Assembly: GCA_902826815.1 (NCBI GenBank)
Contig: CADEGF010000021.1
Coordinates: 32,090-96,089, forward strand
Direction of reading: 5' to 3'
Length of the DNA stretch: 64,000 nt
Source: an uncultured Mycobacteriaceae bacterium
GTDB taxonomy: Bacteria > Actinomycetota > Actinomycetes > Mycobacteriales > Mycobacteriaceae
The notes beneath the pieces were generated by a model that searched no databases, had not been told where the DNA came from, and was given only the letters and a program-made list of their open reading frames with translations. This document shows positions 38,485-47,349 of this stretch, piece after piece. Within the stretch, counting starts at the first letter, position 1, and each line of letters begins with the position of its first letter. The position numbers were made by a program, and so were the translations under genes.

Positions 38485-38530
38485 CTGCGGGGAGATCGGA
38501 TTTCTGGTCGAAATCGCGATCTCCCCGCAG
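38485..38530. terminator. Strong hairpin after rsgA
   Basis: CTGCGGGGAGATCG (38485-38498) pairs with CGATCTCCCCGCAG (38517-38530), extended inside by GATTTC/GAAATC with one bulge, giving about 20 bp around TGGTC. It lies between convergent genes and probably ends both transcripts. Confidence 0.7.
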
Positions 38531-38559
38531 GCTCGATATGCGTTTGTAGTTGTGCGCTA

Positions 38560-38790
38560 TCACTTGGTCAGGGCGTTGACGTGCGCGATGCCCTTGTGGT
38601 TGTGGTAGCCCGGGGTGGACTCGGGGGCCGGCTTGGCCTTGACGCTCGGGGCGTAGGAGTAGCCGGGGCCGGTCGCAACGTTGGTGCTCGCGGCGCTGGC
38701 CATTCCCGCCAGGCCGAGGGCGGCTCCGCAGAAGATGCCTGCCGAGACGATCGGGAGAGCGATGTAGCGGGCGATCATGTTCTTGTTCAT
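38560..38790 (-). CDS. Small secreted protein
   Basis: 76 residues. An N-terminal signal peptide (IALPIVSAGIFCGAALGLAGMASAAS) ends at an AxA site, leaving about 42 mature residues rich in Pro, Lys and Gly with no cysteine. ATG is preceded by AGGAG seven bases away. It resembles other short mycobacterial exported proteins of unknown role. Confidence 0.75.
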   Translation of the reverse strand: MNKNMIARYIALPIVSAGIFCGAALGLAGMASAASTNVATGPGYSYAPSVKAKPAPESTPGYHNHKGIAHVNALTK

Positions 38791-38909
38791 TTGAGTTCTC
38801 CTGTGTGAGTTGGTTTTTCGTTTCTCTGCCGGTGTTCCGGTGATGACTTAAGACTGCCGGAGTTCAGCCGCCCGGTCTGTCGGGCGATCGGACGGTGGAC
38901 CGGAGGAAC

Positions 38910-38938
38910 TTGACGTCCCCCGATCGGGGGACATAAAT
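38910..38938 (+). promoter_or_regulatory. Promoter of the aldo/keto reductase with palindrome in spacer
   Basis: TTGACG (38910-38915), 17 bp, ATAAAT (38933-38938). The 18-bp perfect palindrome GTCCCCCGATCGGGGGAC (38915-38932) fills the spacer. It looks like a repressor site, or a site remodelled by a MerR-like factor. Confidence 0.55.
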
Positions 38939-39002
38939 CACCACTGCGCGGTGTTTGATGCTTTCGAGTACCGGGCAGGCTGACGCAAAAGGAGGATCAA
39001 CC

Positions 39003-39851
39003 GTGAGCGAAGTACCGAACATCGAACTCAACGACGGAACCCAAGTCCCCCAGCTGGGGTTCGGCGTATTCCAGGTCGACCCAGGTGAGACCGCGCAAGC
39101 GGTAAGGCAAGCCCTGGATATCGGCTACCGCCACATCGACACCGCCGAGATGTACCAGAACGAGGCGGGTGTCGGGCAGGGCATCCGCGACGCAGGCGTC
39201 GAGCGTGCCGAGGTGTACGTCACCAGCAAGCTCAACAACGGTTTCCACAAGCCCGACGACGCAAGGAAGGCCTTCGACGGCACGCTGTCGGAACTCGGCT
39301 TCGACTACGTGGACCTGTTCCTGATCCACTGGCCGCTTCCCACGCTGTATGACGGCGACTTCGTCTCGACATGGCAGGCGCTCGAGGAGTTCAAGCGCGA
39401 CGGCCGGGCGCGCAGCATCGGCGTTTCGAACTTCCAGGTTGCCCACCTCGAGCGGTTGGCGAAGGAGACCGACACCGTGCCTGCCGTCAACCAGATCGAA
39501 GTGCACCCGTACTTCGGCAACGAAGAGGTGCGCGGCTACGGCCGCAAACACGGCATCGTCACCGAGGCGTGGTCGCCGATAGCCCAGGGCGCGGTGCTCG
39601 ACGACCAGGTCGTCGCGGGCGTAGCGGACGCGACAGGCAAGTCACCGGCCCAGGTGGTGCTGCGCTGGCACATCCAGCGTGGTGACATCGTGTTCCCGAA
39701 GTCGGTAACCCCCGCGCGGATCAGGGAGAACCTCGACATCTTCGACTTCGAGCTGAGCCCCGATGACATGGACGCGCTGACCGAGCTGGACAAGGGCGAG
39801 GACGGCCGTAGGGGTCCCAATCCGGACAAGTTCGACTACATTCCCAGCTGA
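39003..39851 (+). CDS. Aldo/keto reductase
   Basis: 282 residues of the AKR superfamily with the tetrad regions DTAEMYQNE (Asp, Tyr), TSKLNN (Lys) and LIHWP (His), plus the NADPH-binding C terminus PKSVTPARIRENLDIFDF. It reduces aldehydes such as methylglyoxal; substrate unknown. GTG start with AGGAGG eight bases before. The promoter carries an unusual palindrome. Confidence 0.9.
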   Translation: MSEVPNIELNDGTQVPQLGFGVFQVDPGETAQAVRQALDIGYRHIDTAEMYQNEAGVGQGIRDAGVERAEVYVTSKLNNGFHKPDDARKAFDGTLSELGFDYVDLFLIHWPLPTLYDGDFVSTWQALEEFKRDGRARSIGVSNFQVAHLERLAKETDTVPAVNQIEVHPYFGNEEVRGYGRKHGIVTEAWSPIAQGAVLDDQVVAGVADATGKSPAQVVLRWHIQRGDIVFPKSVTPARIRENLDIFDFELSPDDMDALTELDKGEDGRRGPNPDKFDYIPS

Positions 39852-39865
39852 CACACACGGCACTT

Positions 39866-39879
39866 TGGACTAACCAGTC
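39866..39879. promoter_or_regulatory. TetR-type operator (copy 1)
   Basis: TGGACTAACCAGTC, containing GACT-4-AGTC, lies 21 bp upstream of the lipoprotein -35 box. The first 13 bases match copy 2 next to the tetR start at 12 positions. Confidence 0.45.
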
Positions 39880-39900
39880 TCATTGATGCTGATAGTGCCA

Positions 39901-39930
39901 TTGACTGACCCCTAAACTGGACGATATAGT
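39901..39930 (+). promoter_or_regulatory. SigA promoter of the lipoprotein gene
   Basis: TTGACT (39901-39906), 18 bp, TATAGT (39925-39930), 48 bp before the ATG. An imperfect inverted repeat CTAAACT / AGTTCAG (39912-39934) covers the -10. Confidence 0.6.
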
Positions 39931-39978
39931 TCAGTTCGTATTCCCAGGTTGTTCCCATGCTACGAACAGGACTGCATC

Positions 39979-40257
39979 ATGAAGACAGGCCGGTTGACTC
40001 GCCGCGTCGCCGCCTCGCTCGGAATCGCCGCCATCATCTCGATGGGTGCGCTGACCGCGTGTGGCAGCGAGGAGAAGGCTCCTTCCGAAACCTCCACCAC
40101 CACAACGACTACCACGACTGAATCGTCAGCAGCACCAGTCGAGCCGACCGAGAAGGCGCCGAGGCTCGATCCCAACGGACCGAACCCGTTCTCGCCCGAC
40201 GTCAAGGCGCCTTCGGCACCGACGGCAATTCCGGGCAACAGGGAGAACACCGGCTAG
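39979..40257 (+). CDS. Small lipoprotein
   Basis: 92 residues. Basic n-region, hydrophobic SLGIAAIISMGAL and lipobox LTAC at residues 27-30 predict acylation and anchoring outside the membrane. The mature part is a Thr/Glu/Pro-rich linker with eight consecutive Thr, ending in PNPFSPDVKAPSAPTAIPG. No domain recognised. Start ATG 39979 is chosen because the signal then begins MKTGRL. Confidence 0.78.
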   Translation: MKTGRLTRRVAASLGIAAIISMGALTACGSEEKAPSETSTTTTTTTTESSAAPVEPTEKAPRLDPNGPNPFSPDVKAPSAPTAIPGNRENTG

Positions 40258-40281
40258 TAGCCGTTCAACGCAAAATCGGAC

Positions 40282-40312
40282 CGAGCGGGCCAGTCATCGA
40301 CTGACCCGCTCG
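40282..40312. terminator. Bidirectional terminator hairpin
   Basis: CGAGCGGG-c-CAGTC pairs with GACTG-a-CCCGCTCG around ATC, 13 bp with one mismatch. It lies between the convergent lipoprotein and tetR genes and overlaps the last codons of tetR. Confidence 0.7.
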
Positions 40313-40956
40313 CCGCTTTTCGGGGCGAACGACATGATGTGGTCGATCGCGGCATTCAGAGAGGTCTGCATCAGGCGTGGGTCGTGCGCGGTCTGCGACA
40401 GCAGGTAGCCGCCCTCAACGGCCGCCAACAGTCCGGTGGCCAGCGCAGGGGCGTCGATGTCGTCGCACAGCACACCGTTGTCGCGCATCCGCTTCAGTGC
40501 TGCGGCAAGGATCGATCGCCACTCGGCGAAATGTTCGGCCAACGATTCCCTGGCCCTGTCGTCGGTGTCCGATAGTTCAGCGGCCAACGACCCGAGTTCA
40601 CAGCCCCACAGGCCGCGCCGCAACGTACAGCGCTGGACCATGGCGTCACGCCAATGATGAAGTCCGCGTAGGGAATCCACTTTCTCCAGCCGCAGCCGCT
40701 GCCAGGACAGAATCTCGTCGGCACGCAGCGTGATGACTTCGTACACAAGATCCGACTTGTCGTCGAAGTGTTGATAGAACTGAGACTTGCTTGTCGCGCT
40801 CGACGCAAGCACGTCGTCGATGGTCGTCGTCGCGACCCCCTGGACGTGCATCAGCTCCGCAGCGGCCTGCACGATCCGGTTGCGGGTCGCTACACCACGG
40901 GAGGTCAGCCTCGATTTACCAGGCTGGCCAGCCCCGCGGCCTTCTTGCGGCGACAC
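40294..40956 (-). CDS. TetR family transcriptional regulator
   Basis: 220 residues. DNA-binding domain: GVATRNRIVQAAAELMHVQ, then TTTIDDVLASSATSKSQFYQHFDDK. C-terminal half is helical with Cys residues. GTG start at 40956, 30 bp after desA3 on the same strand, so it may be co-transcribed with desA3 or use its own short promoter carrying the TGGACTAAC site. Probable targets are itself and the lipoprotein/AKR region, judged by shared sites. Confidence 0.85.
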   Translation of the reverse strand: MSPQEGRGAGQPGKSRLTSRGVATRNRIVQAAAELMHVQGVATTTIDDVLASSATSKSQFYQHFDDKSDLVYEVITLRADEILSWQRLRLEKVDSLRGLHHWRDAMVQRCTLRRGLWGCELGSLAAELSDTDDRARESLAEHFAEWRSILAAALKRMRDNGVLCDDIDAPALATGLLAAVEGGYLLSQTAHDPRLMQTSLNAAIDHIMSFAPKSGERVSR

Positions 40957-40967
40957 ACCCTAACTGT

Positions 40968-40981
40968 AACTCGTTAGTCCA
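40968..40981. promoter_or_regulatory. TetR-type operator (copy 2)
   Basis: On the minus strand TGGACTAACGAGTT. The site also overlaps an imperfect palindrome CTAAC-8-GTTAG (40960-40977). It lies just upstream of the tetR start, as expected for autoregulation. Confidence 0.45.
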
Positions 40982-40986
40982 GTTTC

Positions 40987-42234
40987 TCAGGCAGCGCGCG
41001 GAGTTTGCCTTTCAACCCGCTTCTCCCGGCGGCGCTGACGCACGGCGGCGATGGCCGACTTGAGCCCACGCCGCTGCTCGGATTCGAGCACGTCGAACAT
41101 CCGCTCGCTGCGGGTCTCCGGCGCATCGTCGCGGGTGTCGCGCAGGAAGCGGTCCGGCAACGACAGCTTGGCGATGGTGCGCCATGTCTTGCCGTACTGG
41201 ACCGCGAAGTTGCCCGTCGTGTAGGGCAGGTCGTACTTGTCGCATATCTGGCGCACCCGCACCGCGATCTCCTCGTACCGGTTGCTCGGCAGATCCGGGT
41301 ACAGGTGGTGTTCGATCTGATGGGACAGGTTGCCGCTCATGAACCGAAGCGCAGGGCCGGCGTTGAAGTTGGCACTGCCGAGCATCTGCCGCAGGTACCA
41401 CTGGCCCTTGCTCTCGCCGACCATATCCGTCTTGGTGAATTTCTCTGCGCCGTCGGGGAAGTGGCCGCAGAAGATCACGGCGTTGGCCCAGACGTTACGG
41501 ATGACGTTGGCAACCGCGTTGGCCTTCAGTGTCGACTTGTAGGTCGCCCCCGGCGACAGTGACGTCAGTGCCGGGTAGACGACGTAGTCCTTGGCCACCT
41601 GGTGGCCCGCCTTCACGCCGAACTCGCGCACCCGCTTCATCGTGGCGGCGCGGTCGTCGCGGCCCTTGAAGATCTTGCCAAGCTCGAGGTGCTGCAATCC
41701 GACGCCCCACTCGAACCCGATCGCGAGCAGGGTGTTGAACAGCAGATTGCCGTAGAGATTGAACGGCTTCCACTTGGCGTCTCGGGTGACCCGGATGACG
41801 CCGTAGCCGACGTCGTCGTCCATCCCGAGGATGTTGGTGTACTTGTGGTGCATGAAGTTATGGGTGAACCGCCAGTGCTTCGACGAGCCGCTCATATCCC
41901 ACTCCCACGTGGAGGAGTGAATCTCGGGATCGTTCATCCAATCCCACTGGCCGTGCATGACGTTGTGGCCGATCTCCATGTTCTCGATGATCTTGGCCAC
42001 TCCCAGAGTGACGGTGCCTGCCCACCACGCGGAGCGTCGCGAGCTGGCGGTCAGCATGATGCGGCCTGCCACCTCGAGCGCGCGCTGTGCAGCGATGGTG
42101 CGGCGGATGTAGCGCGAGTCGCGCTCACCGCGGGAGTCCTCGATGTCCTGGCGGATGGCATCCAGCTCAACGGCGAGCTGCTCGATGTCGGCGTCGGTCA
42201 GATGTGCGAATTCCGGAACGTCGGTGATAGCCAT
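40987..42234 (-). CDS. desA3: Acyl-CoA delta-9 desaturase DesA3
   Basis: 415 residues. Three histidine boxes bind the di-iron centre: GHNVMHGQ, FMHHKYTN and HQIEHHLYP. Hydrophobic stretches indicate a membrane enzyme. DesA3 makes oleic acid from stearoyl-CoA, with electrons from the adjacent reductase. Strong AAGGAGG before the ATG. A perfect palindrome lies in the promoter between the two genes. Confidence 0.94.
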   Translation of the reverse strand: MAITDVPEFAHLTDADIEQLAVELDAIRQDIEDSRGERDSRYIRRTIAAQRALEVAGRIMLTASSRRSAWWAGTVTLGVAKIIENMEIGHNVMHGQWDWMNDPEIHSSTWEWDMSGSSKHWRFTHNFMHHKYTNILGMDDDVGYGVIRVTRDAKWKPFNLYGNLLFNTLLAIGFEWGVGLQHLELGKIFKGRDDRAATMKRVREFGVKAGHQVAKDYVVYPALTSLSPGATYKSTLKANAVANVIRNVWANAVIFCGHFPDGAEKFTKTDMVGESKGQWYLRQMLGSANFNAGPALRFMSGNLSHQIEHHLYPDLPSNRYEEIAVRVRQICDKYDLPYTTGNFAVQYGKTWRTIAKLSLPDRFLRDTRDDAPETRSERMFDVLESEQRRGLKSAIAAVRQRRREKRVERQTPRAA

Positions 42235-42255
42235 TGTCTGCCTCCTTCCAAGGTA

Positions 42256-42290
42256 CCTACGCTACCGTAACCTACGACTTCGTAGGTTAC
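42256..42290. promoter_or_regulatory. Operator cluster before desA3
   Basis: CCTACG, C, then TACCGTAACCTACG (42256-42276) overlaps the perfect palindrome GTAACCTACGA-2-TCGTAGGTTAC (42267-42290). The first block recurs before the reductase gene with one base changed. Confidence 0.65.
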
Positions 42291-42303
42291 CTGCCAGTAA
42301 AGT

Positions 42304-43470
42304 CTAGGCGTCCAGCACACAATCCCCAGATGCTGCGGAAATGCATGTCTGTACCCGGCTGCCCGGCTCGTGTTCGACACCCGATCTCAGGTCACGAACG
42401 TGCCCGTCGAGCAGCCCGACAACACAGGACTGGCAGATGCCCATCCGGCAGCCGAACGGCATCTGCACACCCGCGCCTTCGCCGGCCTCCATCAGCGGCG
42501 TGGCGGCATCCACCGTCACCGTCTTCCCACTTCTTGCGAATTCCACCGTGCCGCCCTGCCCGTGCACTGCGACCCGGGACGCCGCAAAACGCTCCTTGTG
42601 CAGCCGTTCGCCGAGGCCTGCAGCCGTCCAGGCCTGCTCGGCGGAGGTCAGCATGCCCTCCGGCCCGCAGGCCCAGGTCTGCCGATCGCGCCAGTCGGGT
42701 ACCTCGTCGTCAAGCCGCGACAGATCCAGGCGGCCCTGCTCACGGGTCAGCCGCGTGTGCAGCCGGTAACCGGCGTGGCTGCGTTGCAGCTCGGCCAGTT
42801 CGGCGCTGAACATGAGATCGGATTCCGTTGGCGCGGAATGCAAGTGCACGATGTCGGCGATCTGATCGCGCCGGGACAATGTGCGCAGCATCGACATCAC
42901 CGGGGTGATACCGGAACCGCCGGTGAGGAACAGCACGGATGCGGGTGCCGGATCGGACATCACGAAGTTGCCCTGTGGCGCCGCGAGTCGCACGATCGTG
43001 CCGGCCGCCACCCCGTCGACAAGATGTGTCGACAGGAAACCCTCGGGCATGGCCTTGACCGTGATCGTGATGGTTCTACTGGCTCGCCTGGATGTCGCCG
43101 CCGGCGCGGCTCCGGCCACCGGGCTTGATGTCAGCGAGTACGACCGCCACCGCCAGCGGCCGTCCATCAGCAGTCCGATGCCGACGTACTGACCGGGCTG
43201 ATAGTCGAACGAAAAGCCCCAGCCGGGCTTGATCACCAGCGTGGCGGAGTCGACGGTTTCCCTGCGGACTTCCAGCACGCGTCCGCGCAGTTCGCGCGCC
43301 GACCACAACGGGTTGGCCAGCTTCAGATAGTCGTCGGGCAGCAGCGGTGTGGTGATGCGCCCGGCGATGGTGCGCAGCGCATGCCAGCCTGGGTGTTCCT
43401 TGGCGCCGGCGATCCTCGGTCGCACAGTATCTGCGACGTTGGCCGAGACCTTGATCGTGTTCTTGGCCAC
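42304..43470 (-). CDS. Ferredoxin reductase-type oxidoreductase, electron donor to DesA3
   Basis: 388 residues in three parts: FAD-binding domain with [14 protein letters not shown](P) domain with [15 protein letters not shown] and [13 protein letters not shown], and a C-terminal plant-type 2Fe-2S ferredoxin with [19 protein letters not shown] and a later Cys. Corresponds to Rv3230c, the NADPH reductase partner of DesA3. The GTG at 43470 ([16 protein letters not shown]) is preferred; a longer frame would run into the neighbouring ureide operon. Confidence 0.9.
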   Translation of the reverse strand: MAKNTIKVSANVADTVRPRIAGAKEHPGWHALRTIAGRITTPLLPDDYLKLANPLWSARELRGRVLEVRRETVDSATLVIKPGWGFSFDYQPGQYVGIGLLMDGRWRWRSYSLTSSPVAGAAPAATSRRASRTITITVKAMPEGFLSTHLVDGVAAGTIVRLAAPQGNFVMSDPAPASVLFLTGGSGITPVMSMLRTLSRRDQIADIVHLHSAPTESDLMFSAELAELQRSHAGYRLHTRLTREQGRLDLSRLDDEVPDWRDRQTWACGPEGMLTSAEQAWTAAGLGERLHKERFAASRVAVHGQGGTVEFARSGKTVTVDAATPLMEAGEGAGVQMPFGCRMGICQSCVVGLLDGHVRDLRSGVEHEPGSRVQTCISAASGDCVLDA

Positions 43471-43473
43471 CAA

Positions 43474-43494
43474 CCTACGGTACCGTAACCTACG
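43474..43494. promoter_or_regulatory. Operator before the DesA3 reductase gene
   Basis: CCTACG, G, then TACCGTAACCTACG differs from the desA3 copy in one base of 21 and contains the palindrome TACGGTACCGTA (43476-43487). It abuts the start codon and the DUF2877 stop. Confidence 0.65.
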
Positions 43495-44449
43495 CTCCCG
43501 TATCCAGTCGGAAATCCACGTCACGCGGTCGGGTCGAGAGCGTCTTGACTGTATCCAGGATCCCGACCATCGAGTCCGTGCCGGAGGTGGCCCCGATCGC
43601 GATCACACGCTCGACGCCGCGACGGATCGTGAACTGCTCGCCAAGGAAAATCATCTCGATCGCGTCGGCCAGGCCGGCATGGAACCGCCCGTCGCACGCG
43701 GCCAGCAAGTAGCTTCGACTGACTGCAGTCGTGTTGTCACACCATCGTCGCAGTCCCACGGCGAGTCGACGACCGAACTTGTGTGTCCGACTGTGCAGGA
43801 ACAGCACGGCGAGGCAGCCCAGGATGTAGTCGTCCCCGGACGGTGTCGAACCGATGCCCAGTCCGATCAGCGCGCGCGCAGCCGCAACCGCGGACGCGAC
43901 GTCCTGCGATGCCACGGCTTCCTGCAGATCGGCTGCGCCGGCGAGCAGCCCCGCGTGCGTCGCCTTGGTGAAGGCATCGGCGTCTGCGGACGTGTGCTCC
44001 AGCTGGACCAGTCCACCGGCCACTGCACAGTTTGCGAGGGCCCGTGTTGCGATCTCACGCCCGGCCAGCACCTTCACGTCGTCGACCGGGCCCGACGGAG
44101 CAACCTGACAGCTGAACGTGCGGCAGCCCCGCAGATCGACGGTGAGCTCGCCGACGGCAAGGGTGGCGGTGTCCATCACCCGGACGCGTTGTCTCGCCTC
44201 GACGGACGCGAAGTCGGCTGCATCGGTCAGCAGGGCATTGGGGGCCTGCGGTGCGCCGACCGCAGCGAGCCAGAGCAGGTCACCGTTGGCTAGACAGACG
44301 TTGACCGCGCGCCGGTGCCCGCTCTCGACCACCGCGTCGCCGTACCGTCCAGTCAGGAACGGTAGCCACGTCTCGTCGGCCAGGCGCGCCTGCACCGGCC
44401 GCGCTGACCGGTGCGGGTTCCTATCCGCCGACGCGCTCGGCGAGTGCAA
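43490..44449 (-). CDS. DUF2877 protein (AllH/YlbF-like carbamoyltransferase subunit)
   Basis: 319 residues with the family hallmark [23 protein letters not shown] (about residues 195-217). In E. coli the matching protein YlbF/AllH is one of three subunits of oxamate carbamoyltransferase. Last gene of the operon; its start overlaps the DUF1116 stop by 29 bp. There is only one DUF2877 for two FdrA-DUF1116 pairs. Confidence 0.85.
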   Translation of the reverse strand: MHSPSASADRNPHRSARPVQARLADETWLPFLTGRYGDAVVESGHRRAVNVCLANGDLLWLAAVGAPQAPNALLTDAADFASVEARQRVRVMDTATLAVGELTVDLRGCRTFSCQVAPSGPVDDVKVLAGREIATRALANCAVAGGLVQLEHTSADADAFTKATHAGLLAGAADLQEAVASQDVASAVAAARALIGLGIGSTPSGDDYILGCLAVLFLHSRTHKFGRRLAVGLRRWCDNTTAVSRSYLLAACDGRFHAGLADAIEMIFLGEQFTIRRGVERVIAIGATSGTDSMVGILDTVKTLSTRPRDVDFRLDTGA

Positions 44450-45842
44450 CTATGGCCTTCTCGAATACCTCCATCGGCGGATGGACGAAGCCCGCGCCGA
44501 TCATGCCGATGCCCGGCTCCCTATGTGCCATCGCGGTGTTGATGATCGGCAGGGTGCCGGTCTCGATGACCTTGACGACGTCGATCCCGGTCGCGATCCC
44601 GCGGAAGTTGAGGATCGGGATCGTGATGTTCGGGTTGGTCGTCGTGGTGATTTCCAGCATTTCGTGAGAACAGTTCATGGCGTCCGCGACCGTGCCACCG
44701 ACCAGCGGAACGATCGCTGGGGACGCCGCCATCGCGAACCCGCCGATCCCGTAGGTCTCGGTGATGGCGCTGTCGCCGATGTCGAGTCCGGCATCAGCCT
44801 CGGTGTACCCCGCCATCATCGGGCCGGTGATCTTCTGCGCAGGCCCGGTGAACCAGGTGAACCCGTCGAAGGCCGAGACACGGACGCCGAATTCGACGCC
44901 GTTGCGGCACATCGCCGTGACGATGGTGCTGTCCGCGACGCCGTGCGCCGCGTCCATCGCGTTCTTGCACAACGCCATCCAGGTCGGGCCGGAGAAGTAG
45001 GTGCCCGAGTCGATGAAGTCGAACACATCTTTCTTCTCCGCGGTCGTGAAGGAGGTCTGCAGCAGGTGCGGTGCCAGCTTCTGGAACAACAGGGCCGTGC
45101 CTGCGATGTTCCGGTTGTGCGATTCGTCGCCCATCTGAAGGGCCTGGGCCAGGAGCTGACGCAGATCGATCTCCCCGGCGAACCGCATCGCCTCGGCGAG
45201 CATCGGGCCGAGCACGTCGCGCATCCAGATCAGGCGATCGATGACCGTCTGGTCATTGGCACCCATGCTGAGGATCCGGGCCAACTGCTCGGCCAGGTTG
45301 GTGTAGGAAACATTGCCGTAAGTCTTGTTCGCCACGATCTGCATGTACATCGATGCCGAGGTGACCCCCGACATCGAACCGACGCAGTCGTGCTGGTGGC
45401 AGGGGGCGAGCGTGATCCGGCCCGATGCGGCGGCCCGCGCCGCCTCCTCGACATCAGTGGCCAGGCCCTCGAAGACGATGGCGCCGGCAACGGCACCCCG
45501 CATCGCCCCGCACATGTTCTCCCAGGTGACCGGTGGACCGGCGTGCAGGATCGTGGTTTTCGTCATCCCCGGCACGACATCGAGCGCCGGACCGAAACCG
45601 ACGAGCACGGGGTGCGAGTTGACGATGCGCTCGACCACCTCCTGATTAGCGGCGGCGATGCGGCCGGCATTCTCCGGTCGCCTCAGCACCGCCAGCGCGG
45701 CGAGCACCTCGGGAGGGTACGCACGCGGCGGTGACCAGTTCACCTGGACGGTGCGAACGTCCTGTCGTTCCAGATCGGCGTGGAAGGCGGGCACGCCGAC
45801 GTTGACTACCCGCAGCGAGTCCTGGAAAAGGGTGTTCGTCAT
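44421..45842 (-). CDS. DUF1116 protein, copy 2 (AllG/YlbE-like)
   Basis: 473 residues of the DUF1116 (YlbE) family: ILHAGPPVTWENMCGAMRGA, APCHQHDCVGSMSGV, MGDESHNRN, CRNGVEFGVRV and IAHREPGIGMIGAGFV. In E. coli YlbE/AllG works with FdrA in oxamate carbamoyl transfer. The ATG overlaps the fdrA copy 2 stop (ATGA), so the pair is coupled. Copy 1 is shorter (458) but shares the same motif order. Confidence 0.9.
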   Translation of the reverse strand: MTNTLFQDSLRVVNVGVPAFHADLERQDVRTVQVNWSPPRAYPPEVLAALAVLRRPENAGRIAAANQEVVERIVNSHPVLVGFGPALDVVPGMTKTTILHAGPPVTWENMCGAMRGAVAGAIVFEGLATDVEEAARAAASGRITLAPCHQHDCVGSMSGVTSASMYMQIVANKTYGNVSYTNLAEQLARILSMGANDQTVIDRLIWMRDVLGPMLAEAMRFAGEIDLRQLLAQALQMGDESHNRNIAGTALLFQKLAPHLLQTSFTTAEKKDVFDFIDSGTYFSGPTWMALCKNAMDAAHGVADSTIVTAMCRNGVEFGVRVSAFDGFTWFTGPAQKITGPMMAGYTEADAGLDIGDSAITETYGIGGFAMAASPAIVPLVGGTVADAMNCSHEMLEITTTTNPNITIPILNFRGIATGIDVVKVIETGTLPIINTAMAHREPGIGMIGAGFVHPPMEVFEKAIVALAERVGG

Positions 45843-47335
45843 GCCCGGCTCTCCTGCATCTGAGGGATCAGCTTCATGGCTTGTTCGCCGAGGTCGACGA
45901 CATTCGAGACCACCAGGACACCGAGCTCCTCGAGGATCTTGACCTGGGCCGCCTTGTCCTGGGGATCGGACTCCGTGCCCAGTACGTACCCGACGATTTC
46001 GAGGGCGCGGCCGGACTCTGCGGCGATTTCCTTGGCGCGCTCGATCGCGGTAGCGGCCGCCGACACCGGGGCCGGGTGGGAGCCGACGCCGAGCTCGAAG
46101 TCGAGGAGGATCACCGCGGTCTCGGGGTCCTGCGCGGCCGCGACGATCCGGTTGTTGCGCAGTGTGGGATCAATCATCGGATGCGGGCGCCCCTGGGTGA
46201 ACTCGTCGGACCCGAGGTCGACGAGCGTGTGCCCGGTGGCCGGGTGCACCCGTCGAATCACGTGTGACACCTCGTCGCAGACGGTGCCTCCGCAGAACAG
46301 GCCGCGGATGAAGCGCTGCTCGGGACTCCAGGCAGCGCGGATGGCCGCATAGTCGAAGTCATACTCAGGCGAGTCGGCGAGCGCGGGGTCACCGGTGGCC
46401 AACCGAACCGCTGCCAGGGCTGCGTCACGCGTGTTCTCGACCAGCGTGACCCGACCATCCGCCCCGGTGTGGGAGCCTTCCGATCCGATGAAGCAGACCA
46501 CCACTGGTGTCGATGCGCTCGCCGCCGCGTCCAGAACCCGTCTCGCGACGCTGCCCGAGGGTGGCTTGGACAGCAAGATGATCACCGCAGTGTCCTGGTC
46601 CGCGTCGAGCATGGCGAGCCCGTCGAGCATCATCACTCCGCCGATGTCCTCGGAGAGGTCTCTTCCGCCGACGCCGATCAGCTGGCTGATGCCCGCGCCA
46701 AGAGCGTCCACCCGCACGCTGATCTCCTGGCTGCCGGTGCCCGACGCCGCGACGATCCCGATGTTTCCGGATCGCACCGCGTTGGCGAAGCACAGCCCGA
46801 CGTTGTTGATGATGGCAGTGCCGCAGTCCGGCCCCATTACCAGTAGCCCATGTTCGTGGCCGTACGTCTTGAGCTCGAGTTCGTCAGAGACCGACACGTT
46901 GTCGGAGAAGATCATCACGTTCTTGCCCGCCGACAGCGCGTTTCGCGCCTCGGCCGCGGCGTACTCGCCCGGAACAGAGATCAGGACCAGGTTGGAATAC
47001 GGCTCTTGTTCGAATGCCTGACGGGCCGTTGAGAATTCGACCTCGCCACGCCCCGTCGCCTGGATGTTCGCCCGGATGACGTCCACCTGTGCGAGTGCGC
47101 GGTCACAGTCTTCTTCGGTCGCACACTGGACCACAAGGACCTGGTCACGCGAGGTGGCCGCTTCGACCTCGGGGGTGAGTAGTCCGACGTCGCCGATCAC
47201 CCCCTTGTTGAGCTCGGTGGCCATGCCGATGACGGCCGCACTGACGTAGGGCAGTTCGTTGACCTTCGCCGACAATCCCATCAATGACATCGAGTCCGCG
47301 TACGTGTTCGTCTTCACCACTGATTTGATATGCAC
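45839..47335 (-). CDS. fdrA: FdrA-like protein, copy 2 (acyl-CoA synthetase-related carbamoyltransferase subunit)
   Basis: 498 residues of the FdrA family, related to succinyl-CoA synthetase. Conserved segments: MGPDCGTAI, IVAASGTGSQE, LIGVGGRDLSEDIGG and the C-terminal RPHPMIDP. In E. coli FdrA is AllF of oxamate carbamoyltransferase. The GTG at 47335 follows GGAAGG with six bases between and is 14 bp after the permease stop; the longer open frame upstream overlaps the permease and is not used. Confidence 0.9.
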   Translation of the reverse strand: MHIKSVVKTNTYADSMSLMGLSAKVNELPYVSAAVIGMATELNKGVIGDVGLLTPEVEAATSRDQVLVVQCATEEDCDRALAQVDVIRANIQATGRGEVEFSTARQAFEQEPYSNLVLISVPGEYAAAEARNALSAGKNVMIFSDNVSVSDELELKTYGHEHGLLVMGPDCGTAIINNVGLCFANAVRSGNIGIVAASGTGSQEISVRVDALGAGISQLIGVGGRDLSEDIGGVMMLDGLAMLDADQDTAVIILLSKPPSGSVARRVLDAAASASTPVVVCFIGSEGSHTGADGRVTLVENTRDAALAAVRLATGDPALADSPEYDFDYAAIRAAWSPEQRFIRGLFCGGTVCDEVSHVIRRVHPATGHTLVDLGSDEFTQGRPHPMIDPTLRNNRIVAAAQDPETAVILLDFELGVGSHPAPVSAAATAIERAKEIAAESGRALEIVGYVLGTESDPQDKAAQVKILEELGVLVVSNVVDLGEQAMKLIPQMQESRA

Positions 47336-47349
47336 GGGCTGCCTTCCAC

